From positions 2,790,001 to 2,854,000 of the forward strand of contig NZ_AP028070.1 in assembly GCF_030297175.1 (NCBI RefSeq): a stretch of DNA of 64,000 nt. Reading direction: 5' to 3'. This stretch comes from Marinobacter sp. LA51 (GTDB taxonomy: Bacteria; Pseudomonadota; Gammaproteobacteria; Pseudomonadales; Oleiphilaceae). A model generated the notes under the pieces. That model searched no databases and was not told the DNA's origin. It was given only the letters and a program-made list of their open reading frames with translations. Positions 1 through 7,981 of the stretch are shown one piece after another (the stretch's first letter is position 1; every line of letters starts with the position of its first letter). The position numbers and the translations under genes were made by a program.

Positions 1-1
1 C

Positions 2-334
2 GAAGCCTGGCCCGGACCCAACAGCAACACCTTTACCGCCTGGGTAATTCGGGAAGTACCGGGACTGGATGTGGCACTGCCGAGCAACGCCATCGGCAAG
101 GATTATCTGGGCAATCGCATAGTAGCGGAGGTGCCGGGCGGCACCGGCTACCAGCTTTCAATGGGAGGATATCTTGGGATCCTCGCGGGGGTGCGAGAGG
201 GTTTGGAGCTGAACATTCTGGGCCTGTCTCTGGGTGTGAACCCCATGGCCCTGGGTATCAAGCTGCCCGGCATCGGCGAGCTGGCATTGCGCAATCCCAA
301 CCCGATGTCAGAGGCTGCCTCAGCAGGCCAGTAG
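2..334 (+). CDS. DUF3750 family protein, C-terminal part
   Basis: This is the last 110 residues of a gene whose start lies left of the window. The reading frame is open from base 2 and ends at TAG 332-334. The fragment contains AWPGPNSNTFTAWV, then SNAIGKDYLGN and a glycine-rich GGTGYQLS stretch followed by hydrophobic GYLGILAG. I recognise this order (WPGPNSNTF, AIGKDY, SGTGYQ, GLLGLL) as the carboxy-terminal half of DUF3750 proteins. The family has no established function that I can name. It runs convergently into azlD with only 9 bases between. Confidence 0.85.
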   Translation, partial: EAWPGPNSNTFTAWVIREVPGLDVALPSNAIGKDYLGNRIVAEVPGGTGYQLSMGGYLGILAGVREGLELNILGLSLGVNPMALGIKLPGIGELALRNPNPMSEAASAGQ

Positions 335-343
335 CGCACTCGT

Positions 344-655
344 CTAGAACAGGTAGCGCACCAGGCCTGCGGCGGCAATACCGGCACCAATGGCCGGCAG
401 CGGCTTCCTCAGCGCCAGCATAGTCACAGCTGTTACCGAAAGCGCTGCAACCGCACCGGCATCGCCGGAGAACGCCATAGGCACGACGATGGCAATCAAC
501 ACCGAACTGGCCATGGTGTTGATGAAGCTCTCGATGCGCGGACTAATCCGGACAAACGACATGGCGAACACGCCGCCAAACCGGGTAATCAGAGTAACCA
601 ACGCCATGATGGCAATCAGGGCGAGAACACCCGTAGTGGTGGTTTCGATGGTCAT
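344..655 (-). CDS. azlD: AzlD family branched-chain amino acid export subunit
   Basis: A 103-residue, very hydrophobic protein with about four membrane segments, the usual size for AzlD (PF05437). AzlD is the small partner of AzlC in an inner-membrane exporter of branched-chain amino acids. I chose the ATG at 655 (MTIETTTTGVLALIA), because it overlaps the azlC stop by four bases (ATGA). A longer open frame upstream reads through azlC in a non-membrane sequence and is a shadow. Residues around 23-35 (TRFGGVFAMSFVR) match the TR-x-GG region near the start of the family. Function follows from family and pairing, not from a substrate-specific motif. Confidence 0.9.
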   Translation of the reverse strand: MTIETTTTGVLALIAIMALVTLITRFGGVFAMSFVRISPRIESFINTMASSVLIAIVVPMAFSGDAGAVAALSVTAVTMLALRKPLPAIGAGIAAAGLVRYLF

Positions 656-1386
656 GCCGGCCCCTCTTCCTGTTCCGCATGCTGCGGCTGATCCAGCCAG
701 AAGTAGCCGATCAGACCACCGGCCAATGCGCCGGCGACCACGTGGGTATGCGGCGGAAGCCACTTCCACGCAGCCAGTGACGCCAGGGCGGCCACGCCCC
801 AGGCTACCAGAACTCTGGGGGATTTCTTGCCACCCAGCGCCATCGCCAGCAGGAAACAACCCAGCACCATATCCAGCCCGAGGCTCTTGGGGTTCTGCAG
901 CACACCACCGAAGTACACGCCCAGCCAGGTACCTACGAGCCATGCCAGCCAGAGCACCAGCCCGCCCCCGAGGATGACTTCCAGGTTACGTCGGCCGTTC
1001 TGGTATTCCTGGGCAGATACCGCCCAATTGGCGTCGGTCAGGAACAACAGCAGGCCGTAGCGCTTCAATGGCGCCACGTCTTTGAGCATCGGGTACAGGG
1101 ACGCACCCATCAACAGATGCCGGGAATTGATCGCAAACACTACTGCAATCAGCGGCAGCACCGAGACCTCGGTGCCCCACATATCGGTGGCCGCGAACTG
1201 GGAAGCACCAGCGAATACCGTGGTGCTCATCAACATCGCTTCCAGTGGGAGCAGGCCTTGCTGGGTAGCCGCCAAACCAAAGGCAGCACCAAACGCCACC
1301 ACGAACAGGGAGATGGGAAAGAGCCGGAAAAATTCCTGACGGACTTTGTGCGGCTGGATCTGGTATGCGTAGGAAGCGACGGACAT
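652..1386 (-). CDS. azlC: AzlC family branched-chain amino acid permease
   Basis: A 244-residue polytopic inner-membrane protein with the AzlC (PF03591) pattern: GAAFGLAATQQGL near residue 35, then STTVFAGASQFAATDMWG and INSRHLLMGASL. AzlCD-type proteins export valine, leucine or isoleucine and related compounds. It is the first gene of a two-gene operon and its end overlaps azlD by four bases. The ATG at 1386 has no ordinary Shine-Dalgarno site: it directly abuts a long palindrome whose proximal arm reads CTTCCTCTG, an anti-Shine-Dalgarno sequence. That suggests controlled translation or an operator. Confidence 0.92.
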   Translation of the reverse strand: MSVASYAYQIQPHKVRQEFFRLFPISLFVVAFGAAFGLAATQQGLLPLEAMLMSTTVFAGASQFAATDMWGTEVSVLPLIAVVFAINSRHLLMGASLYPMLKDVAPLKRYGLLLFLTDANWAVSAQEYQNGRRNLEVILGGGLVLWLAWLVGTWLGVYFGGVLQNPKSLGLDMVLGCFLLAMALGGKKSPRVLVAWGVAALASLAAWKWLPPHTHVVAGALAGGLIGYFWLDQPQHAEQEEGPA

Positions 1387-1413
1387 CAGAGGAAGCTAAG
1401 TTAGTTTCCTCTG
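1387..1413 (-). promoter_or_regulatory. Palindrome abutting the azlC start codon
   Basis: Two 13-bp arms, CAGAGGAAGCTAA (1387-1399) and TTAGTTTCCTCTG (1401-1413), surround one central base and match at 12 of 13 positions. The element touches the azlC ATG. It could be an operator for an amino-acid-responsive regulator, or a leader hairpin that hides the only AGAGGA site in the mRNA. Both readings are inference. Confidence 0.5.
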
Positions 1414-1471
1414 ACCGCGTATAGGTAAATACCGAACCCCCCCCTTAATCGAGGCTCAATTCACGACCGGC

Positions 1472-2014
1472 TCAATGCATGATATGCACTCGCCCATCCG
1501 CTGCCGCAAAGGGATTGTTGATACTGCTGCCTTCGCCGCCAAGGGCCGCTTCGGGATGCAATCGGTGCATGAGCATTTCAACACGCGCAGCATCCGCCTT
1601 AGGCACATCCACCATGATCAGGTACTTGCCGGCTTCGATGTCCTTGTGAAACCGCCGAATCCGGTAGTTTTCCGTGCCAATTCCGCCGAAGCCTCCAAGC
1701 CAGCCACCCGCCAGCACTGCAAACACACCCATGGCCACAAACGCCGACGTTGGCCAGGCCAGGTCGCCCCAGAGTGCCAGGGGCAGAATGAAGAACAGTG
1801 CAAACAGACCGCCGATGATCAGCCCCCGTTCCACAAACCTTGGCAGATCAGTGCGATCCAGCACACTGGCGCTATGAACATGGTGCGAATACAGACCGGC
1901 TTCGTCCTTACTGACCACATGAAACCGCCAGTTGGAGACGCCGTCGCGGTGCAGGTCGTCGGAGATGCTTTCCACATTGTCGATAGCATCGACGATATAA
2001 AACAATCGTTTCAT
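1472..2014 (-). CDS. Predicted membrane protein with a two-helix hairpin
   Basis: A 180-residue protein beginning MKRLFYIVDAIDNVESISDDLH. The amino-terminal 60 residues and the carboxy-terminal 60 look like two halves of a cytoplasmic domain that senses or binds something. Between them lie two membrane segments (about residues 66-83 and 90-110, rich in LFALFFILPLAL and GVFAVLAGGWLGGFGG). The layout resembles DUF1269-type or glycine-zipper proteins found in Pseudomonas relatives. I cannot name a function. A strong AAGGAGG lies just upstream of the ATG. The tail contains GGEGSSINNPFAAADGRVH. Confidence 0.75.
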   Translation of the reverse strand: MKRLFYIVDAIDNVESISDDLHRDGVSNWRFHVVSKDEAGLYSHHVHSASVLDRTDLPRFVERGLIIGGLFALFFILPLALWGDLAWPTSAFVAMGVFAVLAGGWLGGFGGIGTENYRIRRFHKDIEAGKYLIMVDVPKADAARVEMLMHRLHPEAALGGEGSSINNPFAAADGRVHIMH

Positions 2015-2632
2015 GATTCCCTCCTTCGCTCAATCAGAGCGGGCAACCACAATCCTTATTATACCGCAGCCACCCTAGGTGACGGTGATGACTCTCAAAA
2101 CGATTCGCGCTAATGGCCGCTGAGATATACCCCTTTTTTATAAAAATTGCTGGGGTCACAAGTGCTTGCCGTGATTTCGAAGCGACCGGGAAAATTGATT
2201 AGCTTTTGCAAGTTGACGTTCACGTAAAAAGAAATTAGTTTGTTTTCTGTCCGGCCCCAAAAGGGCACTTTCAAACGGTACTTTCCCGCGCGAATCGGAC
2301 AACTGAAATCGCAACGCCGGCCAAAAGCCGGTCGACAACAACAAGACTGCCGCCATTGCCGCGATCCGGTGAGGTGGAGGGGATTTCAACATGCCACATT
2401 CAGTACGCCACCCAGGCAGACTGCGTTACGCGCACGTATGCCCCTCTGCATCAAACAGACGTTCTCACCTGACATCGATCGGCATTCCGGCATCCGGGCT
2501 TGCGCCATCCTGAGCACAGGCACCTGGAGTCAGCACCACCAACGAATCGCGAGTGCCGCGGTCTAACAACAAAACACCGGCTGTTCAGGCCCCACAAGGG
2601 TAGTTCCAGCCAAGAAAGATAGGTGAAACGCC
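2015..2632. other. 618-base gap without a convincing gene
   Basis: The left end holds the upstream region of the leftward membrane-protein gene. An A/T-rich patch near 2130-2150 (CCTTTTTTATAAAAATTG) could contain a promoter. Several short open frames cross the middle, including a leftward one of 78 codons (2156-2392) and a 40-codon rightward one at 2391-2513 preceded by GAGGTGGAGG. None has convincing protein character. The right end supplies the upstream region and ribosome site (AAGAAAGATAGGTG) of the dehydrogenase gene at 2633. Confidence 0.5.
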
Positions 2633-3733
2633 ATGAACGTATTCAGCCACCCCGAATTCGACAACCACGAACATCTGTCCTTTTTCTGCGACCCGGAAAC
2701 CGGACTGAAGGCCATCGTTGCGATCCACAACACTTCTCGCGGACCCGCGCTTGGCGGCTGCCGGATGTATCCCTATGCCACCGACGAAGAAGCGCTGCGT
2801 GATGTGCTGCGTCTGTCCAAGGGTATGACCTACAAATCGGCCCTGGCCAATCTGGACCTTGGTGGTGGCAAGTCCGTGATCATTGGTGACCCACGCAAGC
2901 AGAAATCCGAAGCCCTGCTCGAAGCCATGGGTAAACACCTGGAGAGTCTGGGTGGCCAATACATCGCGGCGGAAGATTCCGGCACCAGCGTACCCGACCT
3001 GAAGATCATGGGCCGCCACACCCAAAACGTCGCCGGCGTTGCCGAGCGTATGGGTTTTGATGGCAAGCCCAGCAACGGTGACCCCTCACCGGCAACGGCC
3101 TGGGGCACTTTCGTCGGTCTAAAGGCGGCGGTTAAGCATCAGCTGGATCGGGACGACCTGACAGGCCTGAAGGTTGCGATCCAGGGTATCGGCAATGTCG
3201 GCTTTCGCCTGGCCAAGCACTTGAAAGAGGCCGGCGCGCAATTGTGGGTCTACGACATTTTTGCCGAGAACATGCAGCGCGCCGTGGATGAGCTGGGCGC
3301 AACACCAGCGTCCGCTGAAGACATCCTGTACCTGCCCGTGGATGTGGTCGCACCCTGTGCCATGGGCGCGGTGCTGAATGACACTAGCATTCCGAAACTG
3401 AAAGCCCGGATCGTGGCCGGCGCCGCCAACAATCTGCTTGAGCACGCGGACCACGATCAGGCCCTGAAAGACCGCGGAATCCTGTACGCACCGGATTTCG
3501 CTATCAATGCCGGCGGCATCATCGACGTGTTCTACGAGCGTACCGGGGCCTCTCCCGACACCGTGCGCGAACACGTCAATGGCATCGGCGACACGCTCAA
3601 GGAAATCTTTACCCGTTCTGACCGGAGCGGCCTGCCAACCGGCACCATTGCCAATGAGCTGGCGGAAGAACGGTTTCGCAAACACGTTGCCAAAGTGGAC
3701 TCCCTGACCGAGCGCCTGGCGCGGGTCGGATAA
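2633..3733 (+). CDS. Leucine dehydrogenase-like Glu/Leu/Phe/Val dehydrogenase
   Basis: A 366-residue cytoplasmic enzyme of the amino-acid dehydrogenase family that oxidatively deaminates an amino acid to a 2-oxo acid with NAD+. The glycine-rich GGGKSVI is at about residue 77. Lysines 68 (GMTYKSAL) and 80 fall at the positions of the substrate and catalytic lysines of leucine dehydrogenase. A Rossmann motif [13 protein letters not shown] follows at about 190. The short length and these positions favour leucine/valine/phenylalanine dehydrogenase over glutamate dehydrogenase. The next gene, 85 bases on, is a sodium:amino-acid symporter, so uptake and deamination are probably linked. Confidence 0.9.
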   Translation: MNVFSHPEFDNHEHLSFFCDPETGLKAIVAIHNTSRGPALGGCRMYPYATDEEALRDVLRLSKGMTYKSALANLDLGGGKSVIIGDPRKQKSEALLEAMGKHLESLGGQYIAAEDSGTSVPDLKIMGRHTQNVAGVAERMGFDGKPSNGDPSPATAWGTFVGLKAAVKHQLDRDDLTGLKVAIQGIGNVGFRLAKHLKEAGAQLWVYDIFAENMQRAVDELGATPASAEDILYLPVDVVAPCAMGAVLNDTSIPKLKARIVAGAANNLLEHADHDQALKDRGILYAPDFAINAGGIIDVFYERTGASPDTVREHVNGIGDTLKEIFTRSDRSGLPTGTIANELAEERFRKHVAKVDSLTERLARVG

Positions 3734-3818
3734 CCCCTGGCATCGATTTCTTTGGGGCCGGAGTTCGCTTTGGCCCCTGCTTTCCCAAACAAAAACAAGT
3801 ACCAAGCAGGAGACAGTT

Positions 3819-5231
3819 ATGTCTGTATCAGATTCAGGTAGTGCCGCCCACTCGGAGGCACTGGAAGGCTCCAACGCCAAGCGGGGGCTCTGGTCCTCCC
3901 GACTGGCGTTCATCCTGGCGGCAACCGGCTCGGCCGTCGGCCTGGGCAACATCTGGAAGTTCCCCTACATCACCGGTGAAAACGGCGGCGGCGCCTTTGT
4001 CCTGGTGTATCTGTTGTGTATTGCGGCAGTGGGTCTGCCAATCATGATGGCGGAAGTGCTGATCGGCCGCCGCGGTGGCCACAGCCCCGTTAACAGTCTG
4101 CGCATGATTGCCGAGCGCGACCGGCTCAAGCCGGCGTGGCGCATGGTCGGCGCGGTCGGTGTACTGGCCGGCTTCCTGATCCTGTCGTTCTATTCCGTGA
4201 TTGGCGGCTGGGCTGTGTCTTATGTGGGTACCGCCGCCAGCGGCCAACTGGTAGGCCAGTCGGCTGAAGCCATTGGCGCTATCTTCTCCAACCTGCTGGG
4301 CGACCCGCTGACCCTGCTGATGTGGCACACCCTGTTCATGGCACTGGTTATGTTCGTTGTCGCCAAGGGCGTTCGCGCTGGCCTTGAGCGTGCCGTCAGC
4401 ATTCTGATGCCTGGCCTGTTCGTGCTGCTGCTGATTGCCGTGGGCTACGCCATGACCAGCGGCGAATTTGGTCGCGCCGTGAGCTTCCTGTTCCAGCCGG
4501 ACTTCTCCAAGCTTTCAACCTCCGGCATTCTGGTCGCCCTGGGCCACGCCTTCTTCACTCTCAGTCTGGGTATGGCGGTCATGATGGCCTACGGCTCCTA
4601 CCTGCCGAAGAACGTATCCATCGCCAAGACCTCTATTGCTGTTTCGGTGATCGACACCGGTGTTGCGCTGCTGGCCGGCCTGGCCATTTTCCCGATCGTG
4701 TTCGCCAACGGCCTTGAGCCTGGCGCCGGCCCTGGCCTGATCTTCCAGACTCTGCCGCTGGCCTTTGGCCAGATGCCCATGGGCAGCCTGTTCGGCACCC
4801 TGTTCTTTGTGCTGCTGATCTTCGCGGCCTGGACGTCTGGGATCTCCCTGCTGGAGCCCATTGTCGAGTGGCTGGAAGAGCGTAAAGGCATGAACCGTAC
4901 CGCGAGCACCCTGGGCGCCGGTGTGGTGTGCTGGGCCCTTGGTATTGCCTCCATCCTGTCCCTGAACCTGTGGTCGGATTTTGCACCGCTGGGCGCCATT
5001 GCGATGTTCGAAGGCAAGACCATCTTCGACTTGCTGGACTTCTTTACCGCCAACATCCTGCTGCCATTGGGCGGCCTGCTGGTTGCTGTGTTTGCCGGCT
5101 GGGTGATGTCCCGCGAAGCGGTGGAAAAAGAGCTGGCGTTGTCCGGCCCGATGTTCCGGTTGTGGTATTTCACCATCCGCTACTTCACCCCCGTGGCAGT
5201 AGCAGCCGTGTTCATCTACAACCTGATGTAA
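3819..5231 (+). CDS. Neurotransmitter:sodium symporter (NSS/SNF) family transporter
   Basis: A 470-residue inner-membrane protein with about eleven or twelve helices. The amino terminus carries the family signature: RLAFILAATGSAVGLGNIWKF at residues 28-48, then ENGGGAFVLVYL. Bacterial members such as LeuT, TnaT and MhsT carry amino acids (leucine, tryptophan, hydrophobic residues) with sodium. A good AGGAGA precedes the ATG at 3819. The location after a leucine-dehydrogenase-like gene fits uptake of branched-chain or aromatic amino acids. The exact substrate cannot be read from the sequence. A strong bidirectional terminator follows. Confidence 0.92.
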   Translation: MSVSDSGSAAHSEALEGSNAKRGLWSSRLAFILAATGSAVGLGNIWKFPYITGENGGGAFVLVYLLCIAAVGLPIMMAEVLIGRRGGHSPVNSLRMIAERDRLKPAWRMVGAVGVLAGFLILSFYSVIGGWAVSYVGTAASGQLVGQSAEAIGAIFSNLLGDPLTLLMWHTLFMALVMFVVAKGVRAGLERAVSILMPGLFVLLLIAVGYAMTSGEFGRAVSFLFQPDFSKLSTSGILVALGHAFFTLSLGMAVMMAYGSYLPKNVSIAKTSIAVSVIDTGVALLAGLAIFPIVFANGLEPGAGPGLIFQTLPLAFGQMPMGSLFGTLFFVLLIFAAWTSGISLLEPIVEWLEERKGMNRTASTLGAGVVCWALGIASILSLNLWSDFAPLGAIAMFEGKTIFDLLDFFTANILLPLGGLLVAVFAGWVMSREAVEKELALSGPMFRLWYFTIRYFTPVAVAAVFIYNLM

Positions 5232-5282
5232 GCGCAACAGGTGGCAGTCGGTTCCTGGACCCGCCGGCCTGCGGCCTAATGC

Positions 5283-5314
5283 AAAGAGCCCACCAATTGG
5301 TGGGCTCTTTTTTT
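5283..5314. terminator. Bidirectional intrinsic terminator
   Basis: Perfect palindrome with 14-bp arms, AAAGAGCCCACCAA and TTGGTGGGCTCTTT (5283-5310), followed by more T residues. It sits between the convergent symporter and sirtuin genes and has A-tract and T-tract on opposite sides, so it can stop both. Confidence 0.9.
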
Positions 5315-5333
5315 GCCAGGATTCACAACCGAT

Positions 5334-6236
5334 TCAAAGGCTATAAATAGCCGATTCCAGCGTCTCGCCAATCCGCGCATTCAGTTTCAGATCCACCAAG
5401 TCCTCGGCCCGGGTACGCCCAAGGTTCAGCGTGGCAATGGGCTTGTTCCACTCCTTGGCGTAGCGGCAGAAACGAAACCCGGAATACACCATCAGCGACG
5501 AGCCAATCACCAGCAGGCCATCGCTGGCCTTGAGCACATCCAGCGCCGAATACACCCGGTCCTTGGGCACGTAATCCCCAAAAAACACCACGTCTGGCTT
5601 CAGGATGCCATCACACTTGGGGCAACCCGCTGGGCGGAAATCCGAGAAATCCACTTCCAGATCCGCGTCGCCATCCGGCGCCGTCTCCGCCTTGTAATGT
5701 TGAAAACCCGGATTTAGATCGGCACAGCGATCGTGCACCTCGTCCCGCAGGCAGCGGTAATCGCAGCTCATGCAGATAACTTCATCGGCCCGGCCATGCA
5801 GGTCAGTCACGGCCCGGGTGCCTGCTTTCTGGTGCAGCCGATCAACGTTCTGGGTGACCACCAGACTGCTGTGATTAAGCAGCTCCAGGTCGGAGATATG
5901 GTGATGGGATGGGTTCGGCGCGGCATTTCGCATCACCGGCCAGCCAATCAGGCTTCGGCCCCAGTAGCGCTGCCGGGTTTCGTAACTGTCCATGAAGGCC
6001 TGATGCTGCACCGGTTGCTTGCGCTTCCAGGCGCCCTCGCCGTCCCGGTAATCGGGAATGCCGGAATCGGTACTGACGCCTGCGCCGGTCAGGATCAGCA
6101 ACCGGGGATGACGGCGAATAAAGTCCGCCAGCAGGCCACCGGCATGCTCCGGCTCGTGCAGAATTGGCGCATCGTCAGTTTCCGGCAGGCGCTGGCTGGA
6201 ACTGAAGGGTCGGGTTCGGTGGGTCGTCACAGGCAT
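5334..6236 (-). CDS. Sir2 family NAD-dependent protein deacylase
   Basis: A 300-residue sirtuin. Visible motifs are the NAD pocket LTGAGVSTDSGIPDYRD (about residue 50), TQNVDRLHQKAG, the catalytic histidine in DLHGRADEV, two zinc pairs (CMSC, CPKC), KPDVVFFGD and IGSSLMVYSG. PDYRDGEGAWKRKQPVQHQ resembles class II (SIRT4-like) sirtuins more than CobB. These enzymes remove acyl groups from lysine using NAD+, or transfer ADP-ribose. The CCGGAG site before the ATG is good. It follows the spermidine-synthase-fold gene by 16 bases and is probably co-transcribed with it. Confidence 0.93.
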   Translation of the reverse strand: MPVTTHRTRPFSSSQRLPETDDAPILHEPEHAGGLLADFIRRHPRLLILTGAGVSTDSGIPDYRDGEGAWKRKQPVQHQAFMDSYETRQRYWGRSLIGWPVMRNAAPNPSHHHISDLELLNHSSLVVTQNVDRLHQKAGTRAVTDLHGRADEVICMSCDYRCLRDEVHDRCADLNPGFQHYKAETAPDGDADLEVDFSDFRPAGCPKCDGILKPDVVFFGDYVPKDRVYSALDVLKASDGLLVIGSSLMVYSGFRFCRYAKEWNKPIATLNLGRTRAEDLVDLKLNARIGETLESAIYSL

Positions 6237-6252
6237 ACAGACTCCGGAAAGT

Positions 6253-6984
6253 TCAGCCCGGTTTGCGGGCTACGTATACGGTGTTAAACGATTCCCTGTT
6301 CTGAAACGGATTAAAAAAGCGCACGTAATGGCAGGCAACGTCGGTAAACACGTCCCGCAGCACGGCCATGAATTCCTCGTCTTCCCCTTCGTTCGACCAC
6401 ATGGCAAAGATGCCTCGCGGTTTCAGCTGCTGTGCCATCTTGCCGATATTCTCGGTGGTGTAGAAGCTGGCATTGGAATCGTGCAGCAGGGCCCTGGGCG
6501 AATGGTCGATATCCAGCAGGATGGCATCAAAGGTTCTGCCCGGTGATGCGGGATCAAATCCACCCTCACTGGGCTCAGCAACCGCCAGATCAAAAAAGCT
6601 GCCATGGACATAACGGCTGCGGCCGTCGGTATTGATGTCCGCTCCGAGCGGCACCAATTCCTGCTGGTGCCAGCCAATGACCGGCTCCAGGTATTCCACA
6701 ATCAGCAACTCGCCAACCCGCTCATGCTTGAGTGCTGCCACGGCGGTGTAGCCAAGCCCCAGCCCGCCAACGACAACACTGAGGTTGTCGCCTTCGGTTT
6801 CGTTCAAGCCAAGGTCTGACAGGGCAATCTCAGCGTCCACGAACATGCTGGACATCAGGAATTCTTCTCCGAGCTTTACCTCGAAGATATCGCGGTCGCC
6901 AATGGCCGGAATCTTCCGGCGCCTAAGGGTGATCTCGCCGATTTCCGACGGTTGACTGTCAATTTGCTCGAAAAGAAGTCCCAC
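6253..6984 (-). CDS. Spermidine synthase-fold methyltransferase-like protein
   Basis: A 243-residue protein with the Rossmann motif VVVGGLGLGYTAVAAL (about residue 70), then VEYLEPVIGWH, FDAILLDIDHSP and LKPRGIFAMWSNEGED. This is the layout of the spermidine synthase superfamily. The stand-alone form without a long amino-terminal domain is usually annotated as spermidine synthase, but some members are methyltransferase-like of unknown substrate. The start is a GTG at 6984 with AAGAGG upstream; no better ATG lies nearby. It is upstream of the sirtuin in the same transcript. A polyamine role is plausible, not proven. Confidence 0.8.
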   Translation of the reverse strand: MGLLFEQIDSQPSEIGEITLRRRKIPAIGDRDIFEVKLGEEFLMSSMFVDAEIALSDLGLNETEGDNLSVVVGGLGLGYTAVAALKHERVGELLIVEYLEPVIGWHQQELVPLGADINTDGRSRYVHGSFFDLAVAEPSEGGFDPASPGRTFDAILLDIDHSPRALLHDSNASFYTTENIGKMAQQLKPRGIFAMWSNEGEDEEFMAVLRDVFTDVACHYVRFFNPFQNRESFNTVYVARKPG

Positions 6985-7049
6985 TCGTTGCCTCTTGGTC
7001 TTGCGGGTTAGCTGGCTTCGGCCTTTTAACGTCTAGTCCGTGCTTTCGC

Positions 7050-7233
7050 AGGTGAAGCCCCCTTTCCAAAACCCGCTCCTTCGGCACCCCTATGGGGTCC
7101 TGCCCGCAATCACAGATTGCGGTCGTTCGGCTGTCGCATGAAGCTTCGCTTCATTAACGCTCTGCCTCACCCATGTGACGCTTGAGCTACGCCATCCATG
7201 GCTTCGCACAGTTTTGGAAAGGAGGCTCCACCT
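7050..7233 (-). repeat. Hairpin repeat element, copy 1 (reverse orientation)
   Basis: The ends form a long inverted repeat: 7050-7072 pairs with 7211-7233, 23 bp with two mismatches, rich in CCTTTCCAAAAC. Inside are smaller hairpins (CCGCAATC/GATTGCGG, ATGAAGC/GCTTCAT, ACCCC/GGGGT). Read on the minus strand it shares two blocks with the second copy at 7861: AAAACTGTGCGAAGCCATGG continuing to ATGGCG-AGCTCAAGCG, and GTGCCGAAGGAGCGGGTTTT. No open frame is shared. It follows the 3' end of the DUF1415 gene, so it could also act as a terminator-like structure. Confidence 0.8.
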
Positions 7234-7243
7234 GCTCTTCGTT

Positions 7244-7807
7244 CTACTCCCCGGGAGTCTTAGCGCTCTTGATGCAATTTAAGAGAGCTTCGCGCATTGT
7301 TTCAACGCCCAGTTCTTCAGTCAGCTTGATGTTTCGACCGGGAATTCCGTCCACGTCCGGATGGCTTTCAATCGCGGCTTCCAGGCTCGCTTCACGCAAC
7401 AGGTGAAGCATCGGGTATGGAGAACGATTGGTGTAGTTCTCCGCCGACTCCGGGTCGGTACCCGCAAACTGGTAGTCCGGGTGAAAGCTCGCAATCTGAT
7501 ATACGCCTTCCATATCCAGATAGGCCAGCAAACCATCGGCCGCATCAAGAAACTCATTGTAGGCTTCGAAGTCCTGCAATACACCCGGATGGATCAAAAC
7601 CGTGGTTTCAACCTCGGGCTCTTCGTCCAGGTGCTGAAGCTCTGAATGCAACGCTTGCAGCAAGCTATCTTCGTCGGCGGCGTCAGAGACCACGAACCGT
7701 ACGCGATCCCGAATCAGCTCCTTCTTTGCAAATGGACAGAGGTTGTAGCCGACGACCACGTTCTCGACCCACTTGCGGGTTGCGCTTATAACTTCTGTCT
7801 CAGACAT
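7244..7807 (-). CDS. DUF1415 family protein
   Basis: A 187-residue soluble protein. I recognise DUF1415 from the opening ATRKWVENVVVGYNLCPFAKKE, the middle VLIHPGVLQDFEAYNEFLD, and FHPDYQFAGTDPESAENYTN followed by RSPYPMLHLLREAS. The family is widespread in proteobacteria; I know of no proven role. The ATG at 7807 (MSETEVISATRKW) is preferred because AAAGAGA lies just upstream; the open frame extends 28 codons further, but that part is the repeat element and has no family similarity. The gene is bracketed by two inverted copies of that element. Confidence 0.9.
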   Translation of the reverse strand: MSETEVISATRKWVENVVVGYNLCPFAKKELIRDRVRFVVSDAADEDSLLQALHSELQHLDEEPEVETTVLIHPGVLQDFEAYNEFLDAADGLLAYLDMEGVYQIASFHPDYQFAGTDPESAENYTNRSPYPMLHLLREASLEAAIESHPDVDGIPGRNIKLTEELGVETMREALLNCIKSAKTPGE

Positions 7808-7860
7808 GCGAATCTCTTTTAGGTGTTTGAAGGCCACACAAAAGTTTGATCGGGCAGCCG

Positions 7861-7954
7861 GGGAACGCTGCCCAAAACTGTGCGAAGCCATGGATGGCGA
7901 AGCTCAAGCGCCACATGGACGTGCCGAAGGAGCGGGTTTTGGGCAGCGTTTCCC
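7861..7954 (+). repeat. Hairpin repeat element, copy 2 (forward orientation)
   Basis: The arms GGGAACGCTGCCCAAAAC (7861-7878) and 7936-7954 (GTTTTGGGCAGCGTTTCCC) pair over 18 bp with one bulged base. The core (7879-7935) holds AAGCCATGGATGGCGAAGCT and GTGCCGAAGGAGCGG, shared with copy 1 on the opposite strand. It is shorter than copy 1 because it lacks the internal hairpins. It lies between the end of the ABC-F gene and the start of DUF1415 and could terminate or attenuate transcripts. Confidence 0.8.
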
Positions 7955-7981
7955 GGATGCCCAGCCCCCAGACTCAAAGAA

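Noticed and set aside
344..943. Long leftward frame covering azlD and part of azlC
   Set aside because: Only the last 103 residues have membrane character; the upstream part is a shadow of azlC.
2156..2392. 78-codon leftward open frame in the long gap with a hydrophobic start
   Set aside because: No good ribosome site, no recognised family, and the tail is rich in basic residues as in random high-GC frames.
2391..2513. 40-codon rightward frame after GAGGTGGAGG
   Set aside because: The ribosome site is good, but the protein is R/S/P-rich with no helix or domain; probably chance.
3754..3777. GGGGCC/GGCCCC hairpin between the dehydrogenase and the symporter
   Set aside because: Six-bp stem with no T-run; it is too weak to call a terminator.
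7808..7891. 28-codon amino-terminal extension of the DUF1415 gene
   Set aside because: These codons lie in the hairpin repeat and the extension shows no family similarity; the ATG at 7807 has its own ribosome site.
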